A DNA stretch of 64,000 nucleotides, from positions 44,132,844-44,196,843 of the forward strand of contig CM068370.1 of NCBI GenBank assembly GCA_034769895.1, written 5' to 3'. Shown one piece after another: positions 47,007 to 55,572 of the stretch; the stretch's first letter is position 1, and every line of letters begins with the position of its first letter. The stretch comes from Magicicada septendecula. Lineage: Eukaryota; Arthropoda; Insecta; Hemiptera; Cicadidae. The position numbers and the translations under genes were made by a program. The notes under the pieces are model-generated. The model searched no databases. It was not told where the DNA came from and worked only from the letters and a program-made list of their open reading frames with translations.

Positions 47007-47915
47007 ATCAGTAACGAATTACATAAACAAGTTAGAAAAAATTTTTTAACTCGTAGTGTTGAGCTCAAAGGTCTTGATGATTTATATCAAGCCGATCTTG
47101 TAGAAATGATTCCATATGCAAAGTTGAATAGAGGTTATAAGTATATATTAACGATGATAAATTGCTTCAGTAAATACGCATTCGCTGTTCCAATAAAAAC
47201 AAAATCGTCTGAAAATGTTGCGCGAGTACTTAAAATTTTATTACAAAATAATAAAATGAATCATTTACAAACAGATAAAGGTAAAGAATGGTACAACGAA
47301 CGTGTGCGTAATTTGTTGAAGCAATACAATATAAATCATTATTCTACACATTCAGATAAAAAAGCTTCTATTATCGAACGGTTCAACCGTACTTTGAAAA
47401 ATAAAATGTGGAAATGGTTTACAACTAACGGTAAGTATACGTGGTTGAATGTCCTTCCTGATTTATTGAGAGACTACAATAATACTGTGCACAGAACAAT
47501 TAAAATGAAACCTGTAGATGTAAACAAGAATAACGAAAAAGAAGTATTGTTACGAATAAATAAAATAAAACAATTAACGTTCAATAAGAAACCTCCAAAA
47601 TTTAAAATCGGCGATAGAGTAAGAATTAGCAAATATAAAAAGGTGTTTGCTAAAGGTTATCTTCCCAACTGGACAAACGAGTTATTTACTATTTATAACG
47701 TTAAATCTACAGCGCCGAGAACGTATATTCTGAAGGACGATAAAGGTAATATATTAGAAGGTGGTTTTTATGAACAAGAAATAAGTAAAACAAAATTTGG
47801 TGACGTATATTTAATTGAAAAAATTTTAAAACGTAAAGGCGAGAAAGTACTTGTACGTTGGTTGGGTTATGATAAATCACACGACAGTTGGATTAATAGA
47901 AATAATATTATATAA
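46989..47915 (+). CDS. Retroviral-type DDE integrase with chromodomain
   Basis: A 308-aa protein. The catalytic core has the first Asp in YQADLVEM (about residue 35), the second in LQTDKGKEW (about 95) and the Glu in IIERFNRTLK (about 131), with 35-residue spacing between the last two. A KFKIGDRVRISKYK segment (SH3-like DNA-binding region) follows near 205. The C-terminus is a chromodomain: IEKILKRKGEKVLVRWLGY, then DSWI. There is no N-terminal HHCC zinc finger, as in other Maverick integrases. It would join the element ends to host DNA and yield the 6-bp duplication seen. Intact. Confidence 0.95.
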   Translation: MSVRENISNELHKQVRKNFLTRSVELKGLDDLYQADLVEMIPYAKLNRGYKYILTMINCFSKYAFAVPIKTKSSENVARVLKILLQNNKMNHLQTDKGKEWYNERVRNLLKQYNINHYSTHSDKKASIIERFNRTLKNKMWKWFTTNGKYTWLNVLPDLLRDYNNTVHRTIKMKPVDVNKNNEKEVLLRINKIKQLTFNKKPPKFKIGDRVRISKYKKVFAKGYLPNWTNELFTIYNVKSTAPRTYILKDDKGNILEGGFYEQEISKTKFGDVYLIEKILKRKGEKVLVRWLGYDKSHDSWINRNNII

Positions 47916-47944
47916 TAACGTGTGTAAAAAAATAGACGTCAGTG

Positions 47945-48648
47945 ATGAAGCTTAAACGGCAGAAACATAAAATAAATATTCGCGATATTGATACGATTGT
48001 GTGTAATTGTAGTGATCTGAAGAAAAAGAGAAAAAAACATAGTAAATTATTACCAGATAATATTAGATGTTTAATTACAGGCTCATCAGACATGGGGAAG
48101 ACTAATTTAATGCTTAATTTGTTATTCGATCCGAACGGATTATGCTTTGAAAATATATATGTGTTTTCAAAATCGTTGTATCAGCCTAAATACAAGTTTT
48201 TAAATAGAGTGTTTTCAAAAATACCGTTTATAGGCTATCATACGTTTACAGATAATGACGAGGTTATACATCCGAATGAACTAAACCTAATTCTGTAATA
48301 ATTTTCGACGATATAGCTTGTGAACGGCAGTATAATATACGAAATTATTTTACAATGGGGAGACATAATAATATTGATGTTTTTTATTTGTGCCAGTCGT
48401 ATAGTAAAATTCCAAAACAACTGATACGAGATAACGCAAATTTAATAGTTTTATTTCGGCAAGATGAACTAAATTTAAAACATGTTTTTGCCGATCATGT
48501 TAACACGGATATGAGTTTTGATTGTTTTAAAGAAATTTGTAATAAAGCATGGATACGTGGTAAACATCATTTTTTAGTAATAGACAAAGAGAGTGATATG
48601 CGTCGCGGTCGTTATCGTATTGGATTCGATATTTATATAGATACATAA
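47945..48648 (+). pseudogene. FtsK/HerA-type genome-packaging ATPase, frameshifted
   Basis: The first frame (ATG 47945 to stop 48296-48298) carries the Walker A loop GSSDMGKT at about residue 46-53. A one-base frame change between about 48280 and 48295 puts the rest in another frame: the Walker B motif VIIFDD (48295-48312), then the sensor-like CQSYSKIPKQLIRDNAN and the C-terminal region ending at 48648. In Polintons this ATPase of the FtsK/HerA superfamily is thought to pump DNA into capsids. With the break neither half can work alone. Confidence 0.9.
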
Positions 48649-48671
48649 GGATTGATAAATTATTGTACAAG

Positions 48672-49685
48672 ATGACGTCGCGAGCGAAACGTGAACAACT
48701 TGCGAAAGAGATTAAACAAATTAGGAAAGATATTAGACGGAAACACGCTAATTTGACTCAAAGTGCTATCAGCGAACAACAGGAATTAGAGAAACAATTA
48801 GAACCGATAGTTCAACCTTTAAAAAAGTTAATAAATTTACGTGATGTGCTTTACGATACGGATGAAAAAATGGATGATGTAGAAACGCGTTTAAAAAAAC
48901 ATAAACGTCGTGGAAATAAAATAGAAGAACAAAAAGAAGTAGGAATTACGCCGATTAAAATGAGAAAAATTGGATCGATAACTAGTACACCTGAAATGGA
49001 TGTTAACGAAGGTGCTACGGAAATATATGAAACACCGCCGACATTACAAGAAGTACTATCAACATCTACTGGTCTTAGTAGAGCAAATTATTGGATTGAT
49101 AACGCTGTCACAGGAAAATTGCCTAGACTATATTTACGTAAATTGTTTAATGATAAAAATAAGGAAATCGATCATACTTACGGTGTTTATTTTGGAGACG
49201 ATGATTCGATAAAGATAGGCAATTCAACTATTAATTTCGAGGGCGATAATATTATTATCGATAATGTAACGTATGAAGGTACGCCTGGACTTTATGAACT
49301 TCTTTTTATGAAAATACCTGACGATTATATATATTCAGAAGAGGATCTGCATACGTACGGTTTGATACTAAAAGCGACAAATGCTCATAAACAGAGTCAC
49401 TCTGATCGAGTTAAGAGTAACAAAGGACATAAATATAATAATATAATTAAAAATCTGGTATCAGAGTCAACGTCTACTAAATCGAAACTGAAACGTATTG
49501 AAGGACGCGGTGTTTTATCGTTAACTAACGATGATAAGCCGAATTATGTATATTGGGATGATCCGAACGAGTTATGCGACAGATTACGTTTATTAATAGC
49601 ATCTAAGAATACCGGTCATTCCGGTCATGAAAATGAAATCATATCAATTATCGAAGAATTGCGAGAAGCGAATATAATAAAATAA
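48672..49685 (+). CDS. Conserved Maverick coiled-coil protein, function unknown
   Basis: A 337-aa protein starting at ATG 48672. Residues 1-80 are a charged coiled coil (KREQLAKEIKQIRKDIRRK). The middle holds a TPPTLQEV and GLSRANYW region, then GLYELLFMKIPDDYIY and KSNKGHKYNNII. The C-terminus reads YWDDPNELCDRLRLLIASK and IIEELREANIIK. Proteins with this WDDPNELVDRLRLL-type ending recur next to capsid genes in arthropod Mavericks and in many genome annotations as uncharacterised proteins. Virion or core role is inferred from position. Intact. Confidence 0.75.
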   Translation: MTSRAKREQLAKEIKQIRKDIRRKHANLTQSAISEQQELEKQLEPIVQPLKKLINLRDVLYDTDEKMDDVETRLKKHKRRGNKIEEQKEVGITPIKMRKIGSITSTPEMDVNEGATEIYETPPTLQEVLSTSTGLSRANYWIDNAVTGKLPRLYLRKLFNDKNKEIDHTYGVYFGDDDSIKIGNSTINFEGDNIIIDNVTYEGTPGLYELLFMKIPDDYIYSEEDLHTYGLILKATNAHKQSHSDRVKSNKGHKYNNIIKNLVSESTSTKSKLKRIEGRGVLSLTNDDKPNYVYWDDPNELCDRLRLLIASKNTGHSGHENEIISIIEELREANIIK

Positions 49686-49717
49686 CGTGTAGTAACGTTA
49701 ATTTTGTCATTTACAAA

Positions 49718-50284
49718 ATGAGTATCGATAAATTCGGACGTTACAATAGACATATGCGGATAAACGTTGTTCGCGGTCCTACTGGTGAAGGTTTTCGTTT
49801 AACAGATGAGGGTGATTATGATATAGATAATAAAAGACTCTGTAATGTCGGTAACGCTGTTTCGGAAGAAGATGCTGTTACTTTTAAAATTTTAAAAGAA
49901 AATTGTTTATATCAAATTGATAATCAGTACGACGTTGCTTTGAAAAATATAATTAATTTAGCCGATCCGAAATTACTTACTGACGCAGCGACTAAATCGT
50001 ATGTAGATACAAAAATTCCGACCGTATCAAATGGAATTTGTAACTTCGAAGGTTATAGGTTAAATAACATAGGTTATCCATCGGTTCCGACAGATGCTGT
50101 AAGCAAACAGTTTATACTCGATACAGTTAATATAGTTCAACAGAGAGTTGAAGACAGATTAGACAATTTTGTTAATATATTAAACAATCACGTGTATAGT
50201 ATATTATATAATGTTTATGTAAAAACAACGAAAGATAATCCTGTCAGAGATATAGAAGATTGGAAAAAAAATATATATTTGTAA
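49718..50284 (+). CDS. Fibre-like protein with three tail-fibre-type repeats
   Basis: A 188-aa protein. Three repeats share the pattern (x)L-x-N-(V/I)-x2-(A/P)-x4-DA-(V/T): DIDNKRLCNVGNAVSEEDAV (about 35-54), the KNIINLADPKLLTDAATKSY unit (about 76-95) and YRLNNIGYPSVPTDAVSKQF (about 112-131). This is the motif seen in many phage tail-fibre and virus spike shafts. A C-terminal helical part (about 135-188) follows. Lying between the coiled-coil protein and the capsid cluster, it is a candidate fibre or attachment protein. Intact. The motif match is seen; the role is inference. Confidence 0.6.
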   Translation: MSIDKFGRYNRHMRINVVRGPTGEGFRLTDEGDYDIDNKRLCNVGNAVSEEDAVTFKILKENCLYQIDNQYDVALKNIINLADPKLLTDAATKSYVDTKIPTVSNGICNFEGYRLNNIGYPSVPTDAVSKQFILDTVNIVQQRVEDRLDNFVNILNNHVYSILYNVYVKTTKDNPVRDIEDWKKNIYL

Positions 50285-50307
50285 ATTATTATTTATCGCC
50301 GTCACAA

Positions 50308-50832
50308 ATGCGTGTATATCAGAAGAGTGCAGAAGATGTCCGTCGCGGTCGAGGATTAATCGGAAATTTACTGAATAAAGCGGTCGATATTTTACCTATC
50401 GAACTACATGTTCCTGGTTATCAATACTGCGGACCGGGTACGAAATTAAGTAAACGATTACAGCGCGGAGATTCGGGTATTAATAAATTAGACGCGGCTT
50501 GTAAGGAACACGATATAATATACTCGAAATATCGAGATACTGAAAATCGTTCTAAAGCCGATCGTGAATTAGCGGAAAAAGCTTGGCAACGTGTAAAAGC
50601 ACGAGACTCGTCTATCGGTGAAAAAGCTGCTGCTTGGGCGTTAACTAATATTATGAAAGCGAAAAGTAAATTCGGCGGCGGTATTAAAAAGAAAAAAAAT
50701 AAAAAAAATAAGCGAATTTCTAAATCAAAAAAAAGAAAAAGGAGGGGAAGGGGATTATACTTACGGCCGTATAAAAAATCTGGTGGTGGTGGCGGTGGTG
50801 GGAATAAAAAAAAAAAACATCGAAAGAAATAA
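50308..50832 (+). CDS. PLA2-like minor capsid protein (parvovirus VP1-type fold)
   Basis: A 174-aa protein from ATG 50308; an upstream TTG frame overlaps the previous gene and is unlikely. Residues about 32-70 hold the phospholipase A2 signature: HVPGYQYCGPGTKL (Ca-binding loop) and LDAACKEHDIIY (catalytic HD). An N-terminal RRGRGLIGNLLNKA segment precedes it; the C-terminal 60 residues are Lys/Arg/Gly-rich and probably bind DNA or target the nucleus. In parvoviruses this domain breaches the endosome; homologues occur in adintoviruses. The gene ends 5 codons after a 12-A run (50806-50817), past which the protease frame is open. Confidence 0.85.
   Translation: MRVYQKSAEDVRRGRGLIGNLLNKAVDILPIELHVPGYQYCGPGTKLSKRLQRGDSGINKLDAACKEHDIIYSKYRDTENRSKADRELAEKAWQRVKARDSSIGEKAAAWALTNIMKAKSKFGGGIKKKKNKKNKRISKSKKRKRRGRGLYLRPYKKSGGGGGGGNKKKKHRKK
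50806..50817 (+). other. A12 run, possible slippage site between PLA2-like gene and protease
   Basis: Four in-frame AAA codons of the PLA2-like gene. A shift of minus one here would enter the protease frame, which opens at 50808 and has no ATG until 50916. Candidate ribosomal or polymerase slippage site; not shown. Confidence 0.35.
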
Positions 50833-50834
50833 AG

Positions 50835-51203
50835 ATTCCTTCACACGCTCTCACCAATAATGAATTGTTTTCCTACGCTAAACTCTTGAATGTATCTAAT
50901 TTTAGAGGTGTTTTTATGAAAGATACTTTACCGTTAAAAATTCAGAAAAATGAAACCGGTATTGTTAATTTAGATAGTATACGCGGGTTAGGTACGCATT
51001 GGGTATGTTACCGTAAACAAAATAAGACAATAAACTATTTCGATAGTTTTGGTAATTTAAGACCGCCGATTGAATTAGTTCGTTATTTTCAAACATCGGA
51101 GCAACAACCCGTCAATATAAACTATAATTATAAACGTTATCAGCGATCGAATACAGTTAATTGTGGACGTTTGTGTTTACAGTTTCTTAGTAATAATGTT
51201 TAG
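50835..51203 (+). CDS. Adenain-like cysteine protease (Ulp1/C5 family)
   Basis: The frame covers about 123 codons. Family features are the N-terminal segment NELFSYAKLLNVSNFRGVF, the catalytic His in LGTHWVCY, the Asp in FDSFG, and the catalytic Cys in NCGRLCLQFL near the end. Order and spacing match adenovirus-type maturation proteases, which cut capsid precursors. No ATG precedes the conserved N-terminus: the frame opens at 50808 and its first ATG is at 50916, inside the family-conserved region. Expression may need slippage at the A12 run, splicing or a non-ATG start, or the start has been lost. The last 8 bp overlap the next ATG. Confidence 0.88.
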   Translation: MPSHALTNNELFSYAKLLNVSNFRGVFMKDTLPLKIQKNETGIVNLDSIRGLGTHWVCYRKQNKTINYFDSFGNLRPPIELVRYFQTSEQQPVNINYNYKRYQRSNTVNCGRLCLQFLSNNV

Positions 51204-51915
51204 CTTAAACGGAGTAGGATCCTCGCTTAGTTGTGATATATTTCCTCCCATCTAACTCGAAGGAAATTGGGAACTCGGATTGATTAATTTCATGACATAC
51301 AATTCCATACCGAATGTTGAAGAAAATGTAAATAATATGTTTTATTTCGGTAACGATGGAGTGATTGCATTACCTACAGGCTCTTATGAAATCGAGGATA
51401 TAAACACTTATATAAATCAAAAATTACCAAAAAGTAATAAAAGGAAAATTATTAAATTATTAATACGTGCTAATAATAATACTTTGAAAAGCGAAATCTA
51501 TTCGAGTGAAACGATAGATTTCACTAAACCGAATTCTTTGGCTTCTCTTCTCGGATTCGCTAATACTGCCAAACTCGAACCGCTTATATGGCATTCATCA
51601 CAGTCGACAATCAACATTGTAAAGACAGACATTGTGAGACTTGTCTGTAGTGCTGTGGTTGGATCATTGAAGAACGGCCGAGAATCTCATATATTACACG
51701 AATTTTATCCGACAGTCGGACCGGGGTATAAATTAGTAGAATCACCGACAAACGTTATCTATTTACCAGTGAATACAAATAGATTAGATAATATTACAAT
51801 ACGATTAGAAGATCAAGACGGAAAGTTAATAAATTTTAGAGAAGAAACGATTTCTTTACGATTACATATAAGAAAAAGACGAGATGAGGCTAATTTTTCC
51901 ATATGGGCAAAATAA
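51196..51915 (+). pseudogene. Minor capsid (penton-like) protein, early stop
   Basis: ATG 51196 overlaps the protease stop. After 19 codons (MFSLNGVGSSL...) an in-frame TAA at 51253-51255 interrupts, then the same frame runs open to 51915 (LEGNWELGLINFMTYNSIPN, later SLASLLGF and YLPVNTNRLDNITIRLEDQDG). The whole resembles the Maverick single-jelly-roll penton protein, the pentamer at capsid vertices. The stop would end the protein at 19 residues unless read through. Confidence 0.85.
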
Positions 51916-52051
51916 AACAATAGTTAAGCCCGTAAATAGTGTCAGTAAAATACGGGATGCTAATCAGTTAACATCTCTTAATAGAAAATTTTTAAAATCG
52001 TTAGGGTATAAAGTACTTATTAACAATGAGTATATTGGACGTGTTAAATAG
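51884..52051 (+). CDS. Small 55-aa protein between penton and major capsid genes
   Basis: ATG 51884 starts in another frame inside the end of the penton gene, and the frame ends 26 bp inside the major capsid gene. The basic sequence starts MRLIFPYGQN and contains ANQLTSLNRKFLKSLGY, a segment I associate with short proteins found at this position in other Mavericks. Overlaps on both sides suggest real coding. Function unknown, perhaps a small virion protein. Confidence 0.55.
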   Translation: MRLIFPYGQNKTIVKPVNSVSKIRDANQLTSLNRKFLKSLGYKVLINNEYIGRVK

Positions 52052-53228
52052 CGCTGTCTATGATGACGATAGTATCATCGGACGTGCGTATCATACACAC
52101 ACTCCTTACGCATCTACTACATTAAATAATAATGATGAGATACGTATTCCTGTTCATCAACAAGATCATTATACACTTCCCTGCGAGAGTTATCTACATA
52201 TCGAAGGTAAATTAATGGGTGAAAACAATCAGAAAAACGAAAATATTCAATTAATTAGTAACGGATTAGCGTTTTTATTCGATGAAATACGGTACGAAAT
52301 ATGTGCTACGGAAGTAGATCGTGTTAAAAATGTTGGTATCACATCAGTAATGAAGAATATTTTAACATTCAAACCCAGTGATATGAAGAAAATAACTAAT
52401 GCAGGATGGACGGGAGATGTAAAAAGTTGCTTCACAACAGATTCAACGAATTTCGTGTTTTGTATTCCTTTAAAATTATTACTCGGTTTTGCTGAACAAT
52501 ACAAACGCATAATTTTAAATGTGAAACAAGAACTGATTTTAATACGATCATCGTCTGATAATAACGCTGTAGTTTTAAACGCTATCGATAAATATAAATT
52601 ACAATTAACAAAAATCAATTGGCGAATTCCTTATATTTATGTTAGCGATGAGTATAGACACAGATTATTGAGTATTGTTGATAGAGATACGCCAATAAAA
52701 TTAGCGTTTCGTAGATGGGAGTTGCAAGAATACCCGACTTTACCAGAAACTAAACAGTTGACGTGGACGATAAAAACTGTAGCACAGACTGATAAACCGC
52801 GTTATATAATTGTAGGTTTTCAAACAGATAGAAAAAATAACATAACAAAAAATGCCTCTCATTTTGATTTATGCAACTTGCATAATATTAAATTATATTT
52901 GAATTCGCAATACTATCCGTATGATAATTTAAACGGAAGTAAAGAGACGCTATACGAAATGTATAAAGGGTTTCAATCATCGTATTATGATGGTAGCGAG
53001 AACGAACCTGTTCTGGACAGGACCGATTATTTATTATACGCGCCGATAATTGTTATTGACTGCTCTCATCAGAGCGACCTTTTAAAAACCGGTTCTGTTG
53101 ATGTTCGTTTAGAAATAGAATCAGCGCAGAATTTTCCGTCGAAAACGACTGCGTATTGCTTACTAATATCTGATAATTTGCTTGTATATTTACCTTTATC
53201 TGGTGTTATAAGAAAATCGATAGAATGA
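52026..53228 (+). CDS. Major capsid protein, double jelly-roll type
   Basis: A 400-aa uninterrupted protein. Family landmarks: the N-terminal SAVYDDDSIIGRAYHTHTPY and RIPVHQQDHYTLPCESYLHI; the first jelly-roll end with FVFCIPLKLLLGFAEQYKRI; the second with WTIKTVAQTDKPRYIIVGFQ, FDLCNLHNIKLYLNSQYYPY and YAPIIVIDCSHQ. This matches Polinton/adintovirus major capsid proteins, which form trimeric hexons related to adenovirus hexon and PRD1 P3. Being intact while penton and ATPase are broken, it may have been spared so far by chance. Start ATG 52026. Confidence 0.93.
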   Translation: MSILDVLNSAVYDDDSIIGRAYHTHTPYASTTLNNNDEIRIPVHQQDHYTLPCESYLHIEGKLMGENNQKNENIQLISNGLAFLFDEIRYEICATEVDRVKNVGITSVMKNILTFKPSDMKKITNAGWTGDVKSCFTTDSTNFVFCIPLKLLLGFAEQYKRIILNVKQELILIRSSSDNNAVVLNAIDKYKLQLTKINWRIPYIYVSDEYRHRLLSIVDRDTPIKLAFRRWELQEYPTLPETKQLTWTIKTVAQTDKPRYIIVGFQTDRKNNITKNASHFDLCNLHNIKLYLNSQYYPYDNLNGSKETLYEMYKGFQSSYYDGSENEPVLDRTDYLLYAPIIVIDCSHQSDLLKTGSVDVRLEIESAQNFPSKTTAYCLLISDNLLVYLPLSGVIRKSIE

Positions 53229-53304
53229 ATCGATTGTTAACATTATATTTATTCGCTTGTCATACACATTTTATAATCACTTGTAGTGTTAGCGCTTTAT
53301 AATA

Positions 53305-53808
53305 ATGATCGGTTTTATTGTTGATGTTCAATGTTTTTTCGACGACGCTAAAAATTATATTGTTAAAGAATTGTGTGTACAAAGAATAGAAAATCACAAC
53401 TGTACCGGTGTGAGAGAACATTTTTTGTTTTTACCACCATTCGATTATCGTTATTTATCAAAAAATAGAAAAAAACAAGTAGAGTGGTTGAAAAGATTTT
53501 TTCATGGTTTCAGCTGGAATTGTGGAATTCACAGCTATGACGAACTTCACAATATTTTAAACAGCATCGTTACTGAAGGTGAATATGTGTACACTAAAGG
53601 AGCAGAAAAACAGAGACTCATCCAGGACATGATCGACTACAAGTCGGTTGAAGTAATAGATCTCGAAGCGCTTAAGTGTCCATCATTAAGTGTCTTACAA
53701 CAGCAGACTGTGGCACGTGTCGATTGTCCATATAAACATAATCTTGATCATTGTGCGCTAAATAATGTATTTCATATAGCAAATTGGATATTGAATAATA
53801 AAATTTAA
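53305..53808 (+). CDS. RNase H-fold/DEDDh exonuclease-like protein, degenerate active site
   Basis: A 167-aa protein of a type common as uncharacterised proteins in arthropods. Landmarks: an N-terminal IVDVQCFF strand (the usual D-x-E reads DVQ), PPFDYRYLSKNRKKQVEWL, a YTKGAEKQRLIQDM strand-helix, VIDLEALKCPSL, and HNLDHCALNNVFHIANWIL at the end (the H-x-A-L-x-D type motif with Asn for Asp). I infer an exonuclease-like fold with lost or altered catalysis. It sits last in the plus-strand capsid cluster. Confidence in the fold is moderate. Confidence 0.55.
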   Translation: MIGFIVDVQCFFDDAKNYIVKELCVQRIENHNCTGVREHFLFLPPFDYRYLSKNRKKQVEWLKRFFHGFSWNCGIHSYDELHNILNSIVTEGEYVYTKGAEKQRLIQDMIDYKSVEVIDLEALKCPSLSVLQQQTVARVDCPYKHNLDHCALNNVFHIANWILNNKI

Positions 53809-54100
53809 AATGTATTTTTTTAATGTATTTATTTCACATCTTTTTCCTTCACTATTATTAATCTATGATCGACTACAAGTCGGTTGAAGTGTCCCTCATT
53901 AAGTGTCTTAAAACAGTCTGTATAAACATATTTTTTTTCTTCACTATTACTATGCTAGAACATCACATTATTATTAATCCGGGAATCCATGATAAATACC
54001 AAACAAAGGAAAGGATTTTGTGAAAGTATTAAACACCAACACTAAATTTTTTTTTATATGCTATTTATTTATACATATATATATATATAAAATTACAAAA
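53809..54100. other. Intergenic region between convergent gene clusters
   Basis: AT-rich. The segment 53864-53928 is a partial, internally deleted duplicate of 53630-53712 in the preceding gene (shared GATCGACTACAAGTCGGTTG and CATTAAGTGTCTTA). Runs of T and A on both strands could serve as poly(A) sites. Confidence 0.6.
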
Positions 54101-54103
54101 ATT

Positions 54104-54274
54104 CTATAATTTTTTTATTAATTCTTTTATAAACGGTTGTATAGTCGAGCCTGGTCTGTCGACTATCGCTTTCAATTTCACAATTTCTCCAGGTGTTAAT
54201 CTTTTTGGCGAAAAAAGCCATTTATGGAGAAGACGACTCTCCTCCTCCTGTTTTGATGACGTGTTCATTTCCAT
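54104..54274 (-). CDS. Small 56-aa protein, minus strand
   Basis: ATG at 54274-54272; the protein starts MEMNTSSKQEEES and contains WLFSPKRLTPGEIVKLKAIV. No family recognised. A CATTTACAG acceptor-like sequence lies about 40 bp upstream on the minus strand, the same arrangement as the 277-aa gene and dUTPase. It may be a last gene or exon of that transcription unit. Confidence 0.4.
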   Translation of the reverse strand: MEMNTSSKQEEESRLLHKWLFSPKRLTPGEIVKLKAIVDRPGSTIQPFIKELIKKL

Positions 54275-54279
54275 CAAAG

Positions 54280-54653
54280 ACGCAAATAGAAGTAGGTCAA
54301 AAACAGCTGTAAATGTGTTCTATGTAAAATTAAATACGGTTTAAAAATAACATAGGAAAATCTTATAACAAAAACAAATTAATTTTTTGAATAGAGAAAT
54401 ATAAAATACGTTATACCTTGTAATAATACATATATTAAAAATGATATAAAAAGAACACACTTATTTTACAGGTGACCAAAAAAAACAAGAATTATTATAC
54501 ACGTTCTTGTGTAAAACATATTATTTTTATTATATATATTAAAATTAAATTATTTATATATATATATACATACAATTAAATACTTATTTATAATATATAC
54601 ATATTTACATACATCAATCAATCAATCAACTAACAGACCAACCTTAAATTATT
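54280..54653. other. AT-rich spacer
   Basis: (TA)n-like stretches; no gene. Confidence 0.5.
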
Positions 54654-55487
54654 TTAATACGGCTTATACCGCGTCTTGTACGAGCCGTGTGCTACATCTT
54701 TAACATTTTTAATTTTGTTTAAAGCCGATTTAAATAAATCGGCTGTTGCCACGAACAGCGGGTCTTGTTGTGACGATGCTAAAACAGTCACTTTACGGGA
54801 TACTTTTTGCCACCAGCTGTCGGAAGGTACACGTTTGATGTCAGCCGTCTGCGTTAATTTTACCTCGATCAAATATGGACCTTCCTCACCTGGTGTTTTA
54901 ACCCATTTCTTCATACCGTCTTTTAATATCTCAAACTTTTGTTCAAATTTAGTGTTTTTGATTTTTTTTGATTTTTCAGATTTTTTAGATTTTTTAGATT
55001 TGGAAAAAGAGTTAAAAATTTTATCAAAATCGTCTTCGCTATCTGATTGAGTATCGGTACTACTATCGCTGTTTTTATTGAGTTCAATCGTCTCGGCCGA
55101 TTTCTTTATACTAATTAATTCACGAAACAATTTAATACTATCATGATCTAAATTTTTTCTATTGTAAAGTTCGTCATCAATCTGAGAATTAAAATAATCG
55201 ATAATTTCCGCTAAGGTCATTTCTTTTTGTTTCCTACGGAAAATATCGATTTCTGACGGTTCATCATCAAATATATGCATGACCGCATTCTGAATAATTA
55301 AATATAAATTAATAATAATTGAAGGTTGGTCCAGTACAATCGCTTTCAAATTTTCTAATGCCTCCTCCCACAGCACTATTTTTACCAGCCCCGTTATGTA
55401 AAGACATTGAATCACGTCTTTAATTGAAAAATACGTCGATGGGCCGGCGGATGCTGAAGGAGAAGTATTGGATGCTTCGCGTTCCAT
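54654..55487 (-). CDS. Unknown 277-aa protein, minus strand
   Basis: Start at ATG 55487: the frame continues 15 codons upstream, but a polypyrimidine tract ending TTTCTAG sits directly before this ATG, so the upstream part is probably intron. Residues 1-20 are Ser/Ala/Pro-rich; about 25-135 look helical (SIKDVIQCLYITGLVKIVLW); about 150-175 form an acidic Ser/Asp stretch; about 175-195 a KSKKSKKSEKSKK basic run; the C-terminal about 80 residues (GPYLIEVKLTQ, SDSWWQKVSRKVTVLASSQ) look folded. I do not recognise it. It is transcribed with dUTPase on the early-looking minus strand. Confidence 0.6.
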   Translation of the reverse strand: MEREASNTSPSASAGPSTYFSIKDVIQCLYITGLVKIVLWEEALENLKAIVLDQPSIIINLYLIIQNAVMHIFDDEPSEIDIFRRKQKEMTLAEIIDYFNSQIDDELYNRKNLDHDSIKLFRELISIKKSAETIELNKNSDSSTDTQSDSEDDFDKIFNSFSKSKKSKKSEKSKKIKNTKFEQKFEILKDGMKKWVKTPGEEGPYLIEVKLTQTADIKRVPSDSWWQKVSRKVTVLASSQQDPLFVATADLFKSALNKIKNVKDVAHGSYKTRYKPY

Positions 55488-55572
55488 TACTAGAAACAGA
55501 AAAAAAATAACATAATTAATTTCTAACAACATTTTTAAAAAAATAAATAATATTGTTAGAAAAAAAGAAAAT

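Noticed and set aside
54676-55050. 124-codon plus-strand frame inside the Maverick
   Set aside because: Antisense to the better supported 277-aa minus-strand gene.
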